Shown here in pieces: positions 9,069-18,269 of a DNA stretch of 64,000 nucleotides. Numbering within the stretch: the first letter of the stretch is position 1; each line of letters begins with the position of its first letter. The position numbers and the translations under genes were made by a program. The notes beneath the pieces were generated by a model. The model worked only from the letters and a program-made list of their open reading frames with translations. It was not told where the DNA came from and searched no databases. The stretch comes from Natronorubrum tibetense GA33 (GTDB taxonomy: Archaea; Halobacteriota; Halobacteria; Halobacteriales; Natrialbaceae): the NCBI RefSeq assembly GCF_000383975.1, contig NZ_KB913017.1, forward strand, positions 3,262,265-3,326,264, read 5' to 3'.

Positions 9069-9875
9069 TCATATCTTCGAACCATCTTCGTACCACTCCT
9101 GAAAGTCTACCGTTCTCGGATCGTTCCAGACATCGTCGTAGATATCCTCAAGTGTGTCAATGACATTTGGATCTTCCGTCCAGAACTTTGCCGCCTTGGA
9201 CCCATCATACATTGACGGTAATATCAAAAACCCTGCCTTTGACCCGTCGATGATTGCTGCCCTCAGCCAAGGCGTCGTCTCATAGAGGCGAACCTCCACA
9301 TTGTTCCATTTCTCTTCACTTAACATCCGGTCGATATAGGCGAATCGCTGGATAAATTGATCCTTCGAAGGATTCGTGTCGATATTTGAGTCGTAAACGG
9401 TATCAAATCCGGTATGTCCACCAGTTTGTTGACTCACCGTCAGATCATCGGCGGATGCGGGTTTAACCAAAAGTATACGGTGGGAAACTGTATCGTCGGA
9501 AAAGTTATTCTCAGTCCTATTAACATAGTGCATATTAAAGTGTATTCGATCAATAGAATTCACTGCATTATCAGCTGCCGACTGAATTTTCTCCCCAAAT
9601 TCTTCGGTGTTCTCAATTTGTTCAACCTCCGTTTCCGGACCGAAGACATCATCAACGAGTTCCGGTGCGGACTTTTCGACAGTTTCAGATGTTGATGACT
9701 CAAATACGATATCGACGATACCGAACAAGATGGTAACAGCGACAGTAACAACCGTCGCTGCTGCTCCAACAGTCCATTGGAACTCCACGTGAATGAAATA
9801 TACGAGTAACACAGCGAACGGAACCGCAACTGCCCCCAAGACGACAACCCGTAATGCAGAATTCCTGTCGACCAT
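9069..9875 (-). CDS. Membrane protein: two N-terminal helices plus a soluble PLD-like domain
   Basis: ATG at 9875, 268 residues. Two adjacent hydrophobic helices (about residues 8-29 and 33-54) form a hairpin anchor, followed by a charged linker and a soluble domain of about 150 residues. Its C-terminal part (VEVRLYETTPWLRAAIIDGS, then FWTEDPNV) resembles the HKD-less phospholipase-D-like sensor domains found in some regulators and stress proteins. The catalytic HxK is absent, so it is probably a binding rather than a hydrolysing domain. Together with the Nudix-like gene 24 bases downstream it makes a two-gene unit. The family assignment is tentative. Confidence 0.6.
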   Translation of the reverse strand: MVDRNSALRVVVLGAVAVPFAVLLVYFIHVEFQWTVGAAATVVTVAVTILFGIVDIVFESSTSETVEKSAPELVDDVFGPETEVEQIENTEEFGEKIQSAADNAVNSIDRIHFNMHYVNRTENNFSDDTVSHRILLVKPASADDLTVSQQTGGHTGFDTVYDSNIDTNPSKDQFIQRFAYIDRMLSEEKWNNVEVRLYETTPWLRAAIIDGSKAGFLILPSMYDGSKAAKFWTEDPNVIDTLEDIYDDVWNDPRTVDFQEWYEDGSKI

Positions 9876-10165
9876 TCTCTATTCGTCTATCAATCTATAT
9901 CTAATCGATTCAATTTACATATTCTGGTTCGGCTATCGTCTGCTACTCCAGCCAGAGTGTGCTGTGAAGTTTGTTTTTCTAGTTCACTCGCCACTATGGA
10001 TTGCGGACTATGCGCCCCTGTATCTCGCACGAGTATCGAAACATCTCTTGCAACTGGCAGAGCCTCCGGTGGTCAGTTCGCACACGTAGTTATCGAACCA
10101 CTCGATTCGGTTTCAGGAAAGTTTCTGAATAAAGAAGTCGTGCTACGATATACTACTATCCAAAA
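9876..10165. other. Intergenic region, probably promoter of the membrane/Nudix pair
   Basis: This stretch separates two minus-strand genes. It contains AT-rich sequence around 9885-9925 suitable for the promoter of the two-helix protein. A plus-strand frame (ATG 9996 to 10202, 68 codons) crosses it and overlaps the end of the ATPase gene in antisense. It has no recognisable motif and I do not call it a gene. Confidence 0.35.
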
Positions 10166-11821
10166 TCATATCGCTAACAACAGTAGCCAGAACGGAATAT
10201 AGTAGAGTATACAGCCATCTTTTTCGACCCGAAGTGTACCGGTGTCTTGGCAGTCTCGCGGGACGATATCAGTCAGAACAATCCGATACGGAGACCGGAA
10301 CGCGCCTTCGTCGTGGGCGGGTTGCGCGTTAGTCGGGTCAAACGCTTCAACGGCGGCTGTAGCTTCGGCCGGAGTTTTCACACCCTGATATGCCAGTGAA
10401 ATCGGAATGGAAAGCGGTTCTGTATCCGACCGGACGACAAAGTCAACGAGACCACTCGAGGTTTCCGCGTACTCAACGTCAGACTTGTAGTTTTCAGAGA
10501 GATGGGTGAGTCGCTTGAGATGATCGAAACAGACCTGTTGTGCGACTGCACTCTCGAACTCACGATTCCACCCGGAATCAGACCCGCGCAGTTGTCGTTG
10601 AGAGAACATCGCCATATGAAGTGGATCGCGCAAATAGAGTCGCCCCTCTCGATGAGACTGGAGTGAGTAATCATGCGATCGCGAGAGGACGATCGCCTGT
10701 TCTAGGTAGTCGAAATAGTCGTCGAGCGTCCGACGATCGATACCCGTATTGTTGGCTAGGTCCGTGTAATTGATCGCGTCGTCGTCTGGGAGCGCCGCAG
10801 CGGCACAGAGCTTGAAGAGATTTTCCGGGTTCCGCAGCGAGTGTTGTTCTGCCAGCGATTTGTAGACCAACAGTTGAAGATTTGCACGCGCCTGTTGAGC
10901 GCCCTCTTCGTGTGTTTCGGTGACCGGTAACCCTCCTTCGTGGAGATACGCGTTCACGTATTGCTTCAGTTTCGACTTCAGTTCGGTGATGTCTGGCTCG
11001 AAGTAGATCTCGTCGAACGCGGTGAGGCTTTGCTGTACCGCTGTTTCAGTTCCACCTTTTAATTGCTTTCTCGCCGTTTGGAGGAGTTCACCGTCTGTTC
11101 CGCCGCCTTTGTGGCGCGTCTTGGCGAAGGATCGCACTTTCCCCGTCTTTGTCCGTTCGACCCAATCTGCGAACTTCTCCGGTATAAGTCGAAAGTGGTC
11201 GTGATCTCCTTCAAGGACAGTGTGATCGTCGGAGCTCGCCGAAACGATGAGATACGTATTATCGTACAGAACGCGAAGCAGCGGCTCTTTCCACGCCTCA
11301 GGGTTGTCGGAGGCAAGCACGTCGATATCGTCGACGATGATCAGGTGTGAGCCCTGTGTGACCTGGGTTTGCTGGTACCACTCGATGACTTCTATGAACT
11401 TCTGTATGCGCGCTTCCTGAGGGAGGAGTCGATACTGACTGTCTTCGAGAGGGAGATACAGTATCTGCTCGTTCGCGAGCGCGTTCTCGAGTTCGTAGTC
11501 CGTGTCTTGGTCGTCGATCTGGTCAGTGAGTTGTGCATCGGTCGTCGAGAGCGAGACATTGATGAACTTTCGGAGGAGCGTCGTCTTTCCGATCCCGTAA
11601 GGGCCAGTAATCGTTCGAGCAACGTTAGTTCGATCGTTTGACTCATCGATCAGTTTTGTCCCGTGAAACGCCTTCACGAGATTGTAGAGATCCGACCGCT
11701 CTTCAGCGTCGATCTCTGGAAGACTATCGGCGGCGTTCGACCGCCACCACGGATTTTGCGCCTCGGCTTCGCTGATGAAGTCCAGCGTATCGCTGAACGA
11801 CCTGGCCAGTTTCGTTGACAT
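10166..11821 (-). CDS. P-loop ATPase with C-terminal nuclease-like domain, 551 residues
   Basis: ATG at 11821. The Walker A motif is GPYGIGKT (residues 73-80) and the Walker B is LIIVDDIDVLA (about 178-188). A winged-helix segment (about 330-385, with NTGIDRRTLDDYFDYLE) follows, then a C-terminal domain. This is the order of archaeal ATPases with a DUF4143-like tail, whose C-terminal domain often has a restriction-endonuclease-like fold (here VDFVVRSDTEP). Such proteins are mobile, often single-gene accessory ATPases of uncertain function. The gene is alone between two intergenic regions. The gene at 36118-37341 resembles its second half (wHTH, LRDP motif, hydrophobic C-terminal end) but lacks the ATPase domain. 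Confidence 0.75.
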   Translation of the reverse strand: MSTKLARSFSDTLDFISEAEAQNPWWRSNAADSLPEIDAEERSDLYNLVKAFHGTKLIDESNDRTNVARTITGPYGIGKTTLLRKFINVSLSTTDAQLTDQIDDQDTDYELENALANEQILYLPLEDSQYRLLPQEARIQKFIEVIEWYQQTQVTQGSHLIIVDDIDVLASDNPEAWKEPLLRVLYDNTYLIVSASSDDHTVLEGDHDHFRLIPEKFADWVERTKTGKVRSFAKTRHKGGGTDGELLQTARKQLKGGTETAVQQSLTAFDEIYFEPDITELKSKLKQYVNAYLHEGGLPVTETHEEGAQQARANLQLLVYKSLAEQHSLRNPENLFKLCAAAALPDDDAINYTDLANNTGIDRRTLDDYFDYLEQAIVLSRSHDYSLQSHREGRLYLRDPLHMAMFSQRQLRGSDSGWNREFESAVAQQVCFDHLKRLTHLSENYKSDVEYAETSSGLVDFVVRSDTEPLSIPISLAYQGVKTPAEATAAVEAFDPTNAQPAHDEGAFRSPYRIVLTDIVPRDCQDTGTLRVEKDGCILYYIPFWLLLLAI

Positions 11822-12091
11822 TGATGTCTGTTCAAAACGAAACTACATAAATTCTGTGTTCGAGTAGACGGATTATCCTTCTAAAGTGCATCTCCAATTA
11901 CGGTGTTGTTAGTGATATGTGTTGTATGTCTTGGAGTTTCGATTTCAATTACGATGTATGACTAAGTTCGTTTCACGATGCAGTACCGTTTGGTCGTTGG
12001 ATCGCCAACGGACTGTTTAATAAGCTGTGGGCTCGGTGAACATCCTTATTATCGCTTGTGGTCACTGTCTTCTTTGCAGGTGCTTTCGCGA

Positions 12092-12268
12092 TCAACGCTG
12101 AATCTCGACTGGATCTTTCGCTAATAGATATGCGTCTGGATTTTCTTCTTCATGGACACAAAGCCCTGCTCGAGTAAATATCGCCACCAATCGTGGTGCA
12201 TGTCCAGCAGGGGCTGGAATGTGACCGTGTTCAAGGCCGTGAGCTGGAAGAACGAATTCACGTTTCAT
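12092..12268 (-). CDS. 58-residue uncharacterised protein
   Basis: ATG at 12268, TGA at 12092-12094. The product starts MKREFVLPAHGLEHGHIPAP, is rich in His and Pro in its first half, and ends with an acidic segment (HEEENPDAYLLAKDP). No known motif. I call it because its codon use and amino-acid composition are like the surrounding genes and because the 47-residue zinc protein precedes it by 55 bases on the same strand. It has no membrane segment. Confidence 0.5.
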   Translation of the reverse strand: MKREFVLPAHGLEHGHIPAPAGHAPRLVAIFTRAGLCVHEEENPDAYLLAKDPVEIQR

Positions 12269-12323
12269 TGGACCGTTTCTTAGGGAGACTACTCCTGGTC
12301 AGATGAGCCTGCGATGAGAATTG

Positions 12324-12467
12324 TCACGTCTCTTCTGCTGACTCGCCGTCTGAGATCTCGGCGTAGGTCATGCAGGTGGGACATCCGTGGACGTTATTCT
12401 CATCAACGGCAAAGACACGGACGAAGGCTGAGGTAGCGTGACTTCCACAGTTGGGACATTCAGGCAT
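12324..12467 (-). CDS. 47-residue zinc-finger protein (DUF7563-like)
   Basis: ATG at 12467, TGA at 12324-12326. The product begins MPECPNCGSHAT and has a second pair, CPTC, 20 residues later, giving a treble-clef or ribbon-type zinc site. The MPxCxxCG...FxRVF pattern is one I associate with a small haloarchaeal family often found near plasmid or virus genes. It probably assists regulation or protein contacts. It lies upstream of the 58-residue gene on the same strand. Confidence 0.6.
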   Translation of the reverse strand: MPECPNCGSHATSAFVRVFAVDENNVHGCPTCMTYAEISDGESAEET

Positions 12468-12537
12468 ACTGGTTGGTTACTTTCGATGTTTAGGATTTAG
12501 AACGCTTGAGTGTTACGTAGTTTCCCTGTAGTGATCA

Positions 12538-12895
12538 TTAGAGGGTTCGGTCGAGATTGTGGACGATACACGCAAGGGCGAGTTCACGAAACTGCTTCCA
12601 CCAGCATCGTGAACGGGCGAACGCACCGTATCTTCGCTTAAGCCGAGAGTTCACCGTTTTGCTCTGACTCCGTTGACCGTAGATTTCAGTATCCAACCGA
12701 GCATTCCACACTTTCTGAAGTGAGGAAAACTCACGGTGTTTGATGAGTGGACGAACCCCGTTCTTGCGGGCCATCGTCCGAATCTGCTGATCGTCGTACC
12801 CTTGTCTCCAAGCAAACTCTGGTTGGAGCTACGGTGCGGTTGATGAGCGATGGTGCGATCTGCGTATCGTGTTTTCGGGTTGTTGTGACGTGAGA
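12538..12895 (-). pseudogene. Degenerate IS5-family transposase remnant
   Basis: The last 78 codons (12538-12774) are open and closely match the C-terminus of the intact transposase at 61427-62248 (RPLIKHREF, YGQRSQS, WWKQFREL). Upstream the match continues in broken frames: GDKG then YDDQQIRTMARK after a one-base shift, and further up HVTTTRKHD followed by a short deletion. The N-terminal half and both terminal repeats are not found. It therefore cannot move by itself. It is a relative, not a recent copy, of the element at 61.4 kb. Confidence 0.8.
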
Positions 12896-13398
12896 GGGTA
12901 GATCTCGCCTAACTGATCATTCCCTGCTCACTTAATTACCCGTTCGCTGAGACCGTGATTTTCGACCGTGTGAGCGTTACTACGGTCCGGAGACTTAAAA
13001 GGGACCCAGTTAATTGCCTTAGTGGAACGCCGGGTCTATCCTAATGATTTTCGACCCGATTGAGCGTACCTAGATGAGTACTCGAAGTGGGCAAATAGAG
13101 GCACCAAACCAGGATCGGCGGATTCGGGATTCTTTATATTACCCCCGTTTCTATTCGTGGAACACGCTCATTCCAATAATGATTGCCTCGTTCTCTTTAT
13201 TAGTGAATTCAGAAATCACTAAACCGGTATTATTCCACTAGTCAACTAACGGTGAAATCAAGTCGCAGATCCACATTCTGAATACGGGGTACGTCCAAAG
13301 AAGGGTCTCGCGTTGAACTGCCCCACTAGCAAATCAATATAAACGAATACCCGTTCTACATATGAAGTTTAAGTAGATCACGTAACGAATAGTTCTCT
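12896..13398. other. Non-coding stretch with the promoter of the MNT gene
   Basis: About 500 bases with no credible gene on either strand. The left part borders the transposase remnant. The sequence TCTCGCCTAACTGATCA at 12903-12919 recurs at 56010-56026. A TATA-like GTTTAAG at 13367-13373 lies about 29 bases before the MNT start and fits a leaderless transcript. I see nothing else with structure. Confidence 0.45.
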
Positions 13399-14091
13399 AT
13401 GACAAGCAAGCCGAATACTGACACAGAGACTGGTGCAAGAGTTTCGCTTGATATTCCGGCTCAAGACACGAGCCTTTTCAAAAGCCAGGCAGTTCACGAT
13501 GTGCTCTCCTTTTCATCACGCTATCATGCTGACGAGTTCTCCATCACGGAACTGGCTGACGCGGTAAACTACTCTCGCCCAACGATTACGAAAGCAGTAG
13601 ACACGTTAGTCGCCAACGATCTCATCACCGATCGGCGGGATGGGAACACACGATTAGCCCAGGTCAACCGGGAACGACTATCTCGCCCCGACGACCCGTT
13701 GCTCCAAATCCCCCAGGCCGAGTTTCACACGCCAGTCCGCACTGCTGTCGAACAATTAGTCGAACAACTCGACACCGTCATCGGCATCATCCTATACGGA
13801 AGCGTCGCCCGGGGGACTGCTGACCGGCGAAGTGACATCGACCTCTGGGTGCTTGTCGAGGAAGACCGGATGACGAATGAGCGAACCACGAACACAATCC
13901 GGCAAGACCTCGAGGACCAAGAATTTGACACTGGTCGCTACGCATACGAAATCGATGTCGAAACCCTGCCAGCCGTCCCGAACTACACCATAGAACTACA
14001 GGAGATTCTCAGCGACGGCATCGTGATCCACGATACAGAGAAATTCGAAACAGTTCGAGAGATGGTGTTCCACGGTGATCTCGATGAGTAG
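13399..14091 (+). CDS. MNT-type nucleotidyltransferase antitoxin with N-terminal winged helix, 230 residues
   Basis: ATG at 13399. Residues about 30-95 form a winged helix (FSITELADAVNYSRPTITKA). Residues about 125-200 form a minimal nucleotidyltransferase fold with the active-site signature LYGSVARGT ... SDIDLWVL (Gly-Ser, then Asp-x-Asp). MNT proteins of HEPN/MNT toxin-antitoxin pairs neutralise the HEPN RNase, in known cases by adding AMP to it; the winged helix may let this one repress its own operon. The stop codon overlaps the start of the HEPN gene by 8 bases, the usual coupled arrangement. The catalytic residues look intact even though the toxin gene is broken. Confidence 0.85.
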   Translation: MTSKPNTDTETGARVSLDIPAQDTSLFKSQAVHDVLSFSSRYHADEFSITELADAVNYSRPTITKAVDTLVANDLITDRRDGNTRLAQVNRERLSRPDDPLLQIPQAEFHTPVRTAVEQLVEQLDTVIGIILYGSVARGTADRRSDIDLWVLVEEDRMTNERTTNTIRQDLEDQEFDTGRYAYEIDVETLPAVPNYTIELQEILSDGIVIHDTEKFETVREMVFHGDLDE

Positions 14092-14599
14092 CGACTCCGA
14101 CCCACAGGCTATCATAGACGCGCTTGCAGCGGCTATCGATGCGTTCAACGAAGAGGATACGGCATTCCCACGCGTGAAGACAAGATCGATTCGGATACTG
14201 ATTGGAAAACGCAGTTGACGAAGGCCTGCCGGTTGCTGGCCGCTATCGAACACATCTCAGGACAGGGATTTTATACAGCAACGATCGAATTGTGCTTCGG
14301 GGCAACTGAACGGTCCGTCGAAGCCTACGCGCTAGCCGAAGGCGGGGACGACCTTGATGACTTCCATGACCACACTACATGCTACGACCGCGCAACTGCA
14401 CTCGGCTTACTCACCGACCCAACAATACAGGAACTCCGGGAAGCTGTATGACACCAACCGCACCGATAGTTACTACGGCGGGAGACGACCCACAGAACGA
14501 CAAGCAGAAACGATGCAGCAACTCGCCCGAAGCGTCCACGAGTATGTTACCGATCAAATCAGAGAAGGCGGCGTGTGCGTCTGCAACTCGCTCGACTGA
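14084..14599 (+). pseudogene. HEPN-family toxin gene broken by two frameshifts
   Basis: The frame starts at an ATG at 14084, inside the end of the MNT gene, and encodes MSSDSDPQAIIDALAAAI, then loses frame near 14175. A second frame (to a stop at 14451) continues the protein with DKIDSDTDWKTQLTKA and a helical HEPN-like core. A third frame (from about 14445 to 14599) carries YDTNRTDSYYGG, which resembles the Arg/Tyr-rich end of haloarchaeal HEPN partners of MNT. Joined, the three give one helical protein of about 170 residues. Two indels mean that no full-length toxin can be made without frameshifting. A sequencing error is possible but would have to occur twice. Confidence 0.7.
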
Positions 14600-14802
14600 C
14601 AGCCTTGCAGCTCACTGGTTCTCAAGCGCGTCGTAGATTTCCCGATTCGCGTCCCGATCAGCTGTTCAACGGTGGGTAGCTGACAAGCCGCCGAGATCGA
14701 ACTCAAATATCGATTGTCCACGTCGTTACCGACAAAAAAGGATGATTCGGCGTAACAGATTTGCAAATGTTTTTTATATTGAAACAAGTTTCGGAGTGTG
14801 TT

Positions 14803-15135
14803 ATGCCATTCGATGGGTTTCAGGGATTCACAACGTGGGATTCAAAAGAAGATGATTTGTCTGATCCGTGTAACGGGAACAACCTGATAATGGAGTTCAG
14901 GCGTGACGATGATGTAGTATTAATATTTGATTCACCCGACCATGGGGTGTACGCAGTGTATCACGATCTCCACTATCTGCATAATGTTTATTACATGGAT
15001 TCGTTGCAAATCCTCCTCCCACTTGTTCCTTCACTGCTCAATACCGATTGGGAAGTAGCAGAGTATAATGCTGAATTGGTCACCGAACAGTTCGATACTC
15101 AATTACCATCCGCTGTAACTGCCTTAGGCGAATGA
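14803..15135 (+). CDS. Uncharacterised acidic protein, 110 residues
   Basis: The start is set at an ATG at 14803 (MPFDGFQGF) because TTTTTATATT at 14770-14779 is a good TATA box about 28 bases before it, fitting a leaderless mRNA; the frame is open further upstream without a start signal. The protein has many aromatic and Asp residues (DHGVYAVYHDLHYLHNVYY) and no membrane segment. No family recognised. It stands alone between the HEPN remnant and an intergenic region. Confidence 0.6.
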   Translation: MPFDGFQGFTTWDSKEDDLSDPCNGNNLIMEFRRDDDVVLIFDSPDHGVYAVYHDLHYLHNVYYMDSLQILLPLVPSLLNTDWEVAEYNAELVTEQFDTQLPSAVTALGE

Positions 15136-15481
15136 AAGCAGCCATATCTGTAAACTGCTGCTACAGGTATGACGGGGATCGTGTTTCGATTCTCAGTGGA
15201 TGAAACGATTCGCTAGAAATCACTGACCAACACAAATATTTCGTTGGCACATCGTTCCAATGACAGCATCCGTAACGGGAATGGGGTCTGGTCAGATTAC
15301 GGGTTTCGAACACCGTTCAGATAGTGACTATCTCGCCAGAATCAAGCCTGTTAGGCACCATACCTGCGAATATCTGTCCTGATCGGCAATCAGACAGGCG
15401 AGAGCAACGACGAGCTAACGCGTGCCAATTACTGAGCGGGCAGACGTTTAAACCGAACTGGGTCATGAACGGTGGTGCGAG
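15136..15481. other. Intergenic region with promoter of the methyltransferase
   Basis: No gene is seen. The box TTTAAA at 15447-15452 lies about 30 bases before the methyltransferase ATG and is the likely TATA element of a leaderless transcript. The rest contains no repeat or structured RNA that I can support. Confidence 0.5.
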
Positions 15482-17821
15482 ATGATCCCCTCATTAGATC
15501 ACGTCAATCTCGACCAGCCCAACGGAGACTGGTATGAGACGACGACCGCCGAATCAGTTGTACCGACTCACACAATTAACACGCCCGAAAGCGTGTCCGG
15601 GATAGAGCAACATCGCGTTCGTGACTCTCGAAGTGATGCGCTCCGATCAACATCAATCTCTGAAGCGCCAATCATTGAGCCGCTAACTGTTGCAGCTGAC
15701 AGTATCTCCGAGCGTCTCCAAGCGTCTCTGATCGAGGACGACAAAAACCGTATTGAAGCGTGGTGTGAGATGCACGGAATCGAGGATCGTGCTGCCGATA
15801 AGCGATTCGAGATTATCGCTCGACAAGCAGTGTTTAGTCTGCTGTTGAAAGCAGCGCTATACGAACAGCGTCACCGGCGCGGTGAATTCCCGACTCTCTC
15901 AACAAGGACGCGAGCGGAGCTCCGAACAGCGATCGATAGAATATCAATCCCAGCAGTAGATACATCACTCCTCAATGACGTTGTATGGTTAGCCGACGGA
16001 GACGACCTCGCGGCGGTTGTTCAAGAACGACAGCAACTGGTACGGAGCACACAGCCAGCCGAAGATATCGGGAGCCTACACGAGCAACTCGTGATGGACG
16101 AAGGTCGCCAAGCGCTTGGCCAGTATCGATCACCGCCTATTGCCGGGACGATCATGCGCCGCTGGGCGGCTGACAATGGTTCCTCCGTGCTCGATATCGG
16201 CGTTGGGGCTGGCTCGCTCGGAGCACCGTTCCATCCAGACTGGGAGGTCAATACCGACCCGGGGACGATAATTGGCATCGACCGAAGTCCGCTCGGCGTG
16301 GCAATGGCGACAACGGCATTGACACTCTACGGGCAATCACACGTCACCCACCAGACAGACGTATTCGAGCTCACGCCCGAGGATCTCCCAGATACAGTCG
16401 ATGGGATCGTCTGTAATCCACCATACACGAGCAGTGACCAACTCTCGACCGAATACAAAGAAACACTGTCGAGAGCACTCGCTGATCTCGACATCGAACT
16501 CTCCGCGAACGCCCCGTTGTACACGTACGTTCTCGCGTACGCAACTCAGTTCCTAGATGACGGTGACCGGATGGCAGTACTCGTTCCCCGGTCGTGGATG
16601 GACGCTACATACGGCAACGCTGTCAAAGAGTTCCTCCTTGATCGGTACCGGATTCATGGCATCCTCGGCACATCCACACAGCGGATCATCCCGCAAGCCG
16701 AAGTCGCCACAGTCGTTCTGTTTCTCGAACGGACGACCGACGCTGCATCCCGTGACCGAAATACGGTCACGTTCACACACATCACCGACAGTCTACAGTC
16801 GGTCGACGACGACGTCGGAATCCCCCGACTTTGCTCAATCATCAACGGCACGAAGACGCCGCGTGGGAATGCAGCCGAAATTGAGATGTTGAACAGACCA
16901 CAGCGTGAACTCGACGCGAGCAGTCACTGGGGACGGTATCTCCGCGCCCCTGACGTGTATTTCGACGTGATCGCTCCGAAGCTCTCACTAACACTCGCGG
17001 ATGTCGCCGCGGTGACCACGGGAATGACGTCGGGATATAACTCGTTCTTCTACCTCGATGCTGCCGACGCCGAAGCAACCGAAATCGAATCTGCCTACTT
17101 ACAACCGCTTGTGAAATCCCCGACTGACTGCCAGCGATACAGACTCACCCGTTCGGATGCCAGCCATCGAGTCCTCGCAGTCGAAGCTGACAAATCCGCA
17201 CTCGACGGAACCGGCATCGCAGCATACATCCAACACGGCGAATCCACAGGTATTCCCGAACGACCGTATTTCGAAGGCGACTCCGGGGATGAGTGGTACA
17301 AACAAGACTTGAAAACGGCAGCACTTCTTCAGCCATACACGGTCGGTAGCCGACACTTCTGTGCGTACAATTCGGACGGCCTGTGTGTCGATAAGCGACT
17401 TGTATGTATCGAACCGTGCACTGACTCACATCAAGAGTTGCTTTTCGCGTTTCTGAATTCGACGATTGGAGTACTTCTCAAGGAGCTGTTCGGTAAATCC
17501 GGGCATGGAGGTGGTGCGCTTGACACATCAGTCAGGGACATGCAGCAACTCCCTGTAATTGATCCGGAAGTACTCAGTTGCGAACAACAAGACGCGTTGC
17601 GAGCAGCTGCTGAGTCGCTCAAAACGCAGCCGATCAGAGATATCCAAGGCGAACTTGGAGCAAGCAAACCTGAAGACGTAACGATCGATCACGTGACGGG
17701 TCCTCGACGCAGAATCGATGAGATACTGATGGGGGATCTTCTTGGACTGTCACCCGCTGAGCAACGAGAAGTCTATCGGACCGTACTTCAACTTGTTACC
17801 GACAGGGCGAACAAACCATAA
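15482..17821 (+). CDS. N6-adenine DNA methyltransferase, Eco57I/TaqI type, 779 residues
   Basis: This is a class I SAM-dependent methyltransferase. Motif I is VLDIGVGAG (about residues 236-244) and motif IV is CNPPY (about 311-315), the NPPY tetrapeptide of N6-adenine (gamma-class) enzymes. The region before motif I (about 60-230) is helical, and the C-terminal 270 residues resemble TaqI-type target-recognition domains (SGYNSFFYL, FLNSTIGVLLKELFG). Methylase and specificity parts in one chain suggest a type IIG or BREX/PglX-like enzyme. No PD-(D/E)XK motif is obvious at its N-terminus, so cleavage, if any, would come from a partner; the CoiA-like nuclease 680 bases downstream is one candidate. 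Two small frames follow directly. Confidence 0.85.
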   Translation: MIPSLDHVNLDQPNGDWYETTTAESVVPTHTINTPESVSGIEQHRVRDSRSDALRSTSISEAPIIEPLTVAADSISERLQASLIEDDKNRIEAWCEMHGIEDRAADKRFEIIARQAVFSLLLKAALYEQRHRRGEFPTLSTRTRAELRTAIDRISIPAVDTSLLNDVVWLADGDDLAAVVQERQQLVRSTQPAEDIGSLHEQLVMDEGRQALGQYRSPPIAGTIMRRWAADNGSSVLDIGVGAGSLGAPFHPDWEVNTDPGTIIGIDRSPLGVAMATTALTLYGQSHVTHQTDVFELTPEDLPDTVDGIVCNPPYTSSDQLSTEYKETLSRALADLDIELSANAPLYTYVLAYATQFLDDGDRMAVLVPRSWMDATYGNAVKEFLLDRYRIHGILGTSTQRIIPQAEVATVVLFLERTTDAASRDRNTVTFTHITDSLQSVDDDVGIPRLCSIINGTKTPRGNAAEIEMLNRPQRELDASSHWGRYLRAPDVYFDVIAPKLSLTLADVAAVTTGMTSGYNSFFYLDAADAEATEIESAYLQPLVKSPTDCQRYRLTRSDASHRVLAVEADKSALDGTGIAAYIQHGESTGIPERPYFEGDSGDEWYKQDLKTAALLQPYTVGSRHFCAYNSDGLCVDKRLVCIEPCTDSHQELLFAFLNSTIGVLLKELFGKSGHGGGALDTSVRDMQQLPVIDPEVLSCEQQDALRAAAESLKTQPIRDIQGELGASKPEDVTIDHVTGPRRRIDEILMGDLLGLSPAEQREVYRTVLQLVTDRANKP

Positions 17822-17825
17822 ATGA

Positions 17826-18269
17826 TTTTGGCGTTCAAACGTCCGAGATCCCCTCGCAGAATCACAAACCAAAGAACTGATCGACGCCCTCATAACCGAG
17901 ATCGAGAACGAAGTAGATACCAACAAACCGTTCACACCCCATAACGATTCCTCACCACCTCCACATTCTCACGAAGAAACGCACGATGTAGAACCTGCTC
18001 CTGAGGGCAGGGACTCTACGCAGAATTCAACGCCAGGACCATGGGAGACATCAGACCAGTTCACCGTTAAGATCGAGGATTCGAAGAACAAAATAGCAGC
18101 AGTGAGCGGCACTGACCAAACGGAAGCAATGGTCAAAGCAACGAACTACCTCATGGAGAACCACGACTTGATAGACGAAGTCACGATCCCATGGATTCCA
18201 GGTCGGAAAAAAGCAATACTCAATGACGAACCACACTGGGACAACGCCGACCCGGAATTCAAACGGTGA
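17826..18269 (+). pseudogene. Coding-like frame without a start, directly after the methyltransferase
   Basis: From 17826 to a TGA at 18267-18269 the frame is open with normal haloarchaeal codon use (ELIDALITEIENEVD, then FTVKIEDSKNKIAAV and IPWIPGRKKAILNDEPHW). It has no ATG, GTG or TTG in its first 80 codons that would give a sensible N-terminus. The first in-frame ATG is at about 18129, deep inside. It is in a different frame from the methyltransferase and begins 4 bases after its stop. I read it as a small downstream gene whose 5' end was lost or frameshifted near 17840. Programmed frameshifting is the less likely alternative. Family unknown. Confidence 0.5.

Noticed and set aside
9996-10202. 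68-codon plus-strand frame between the ATPase and the membrane protein
   Set aside because: It overlaps the ATPase end in antisense, has no motif and no visible promoter.
17822-17941. ATG directly after the methyltransferase stop (MILAFKRPRSPRR)
   Set aside because: The product is an Arg-rich shadow, and the coding signal is in the next frame.
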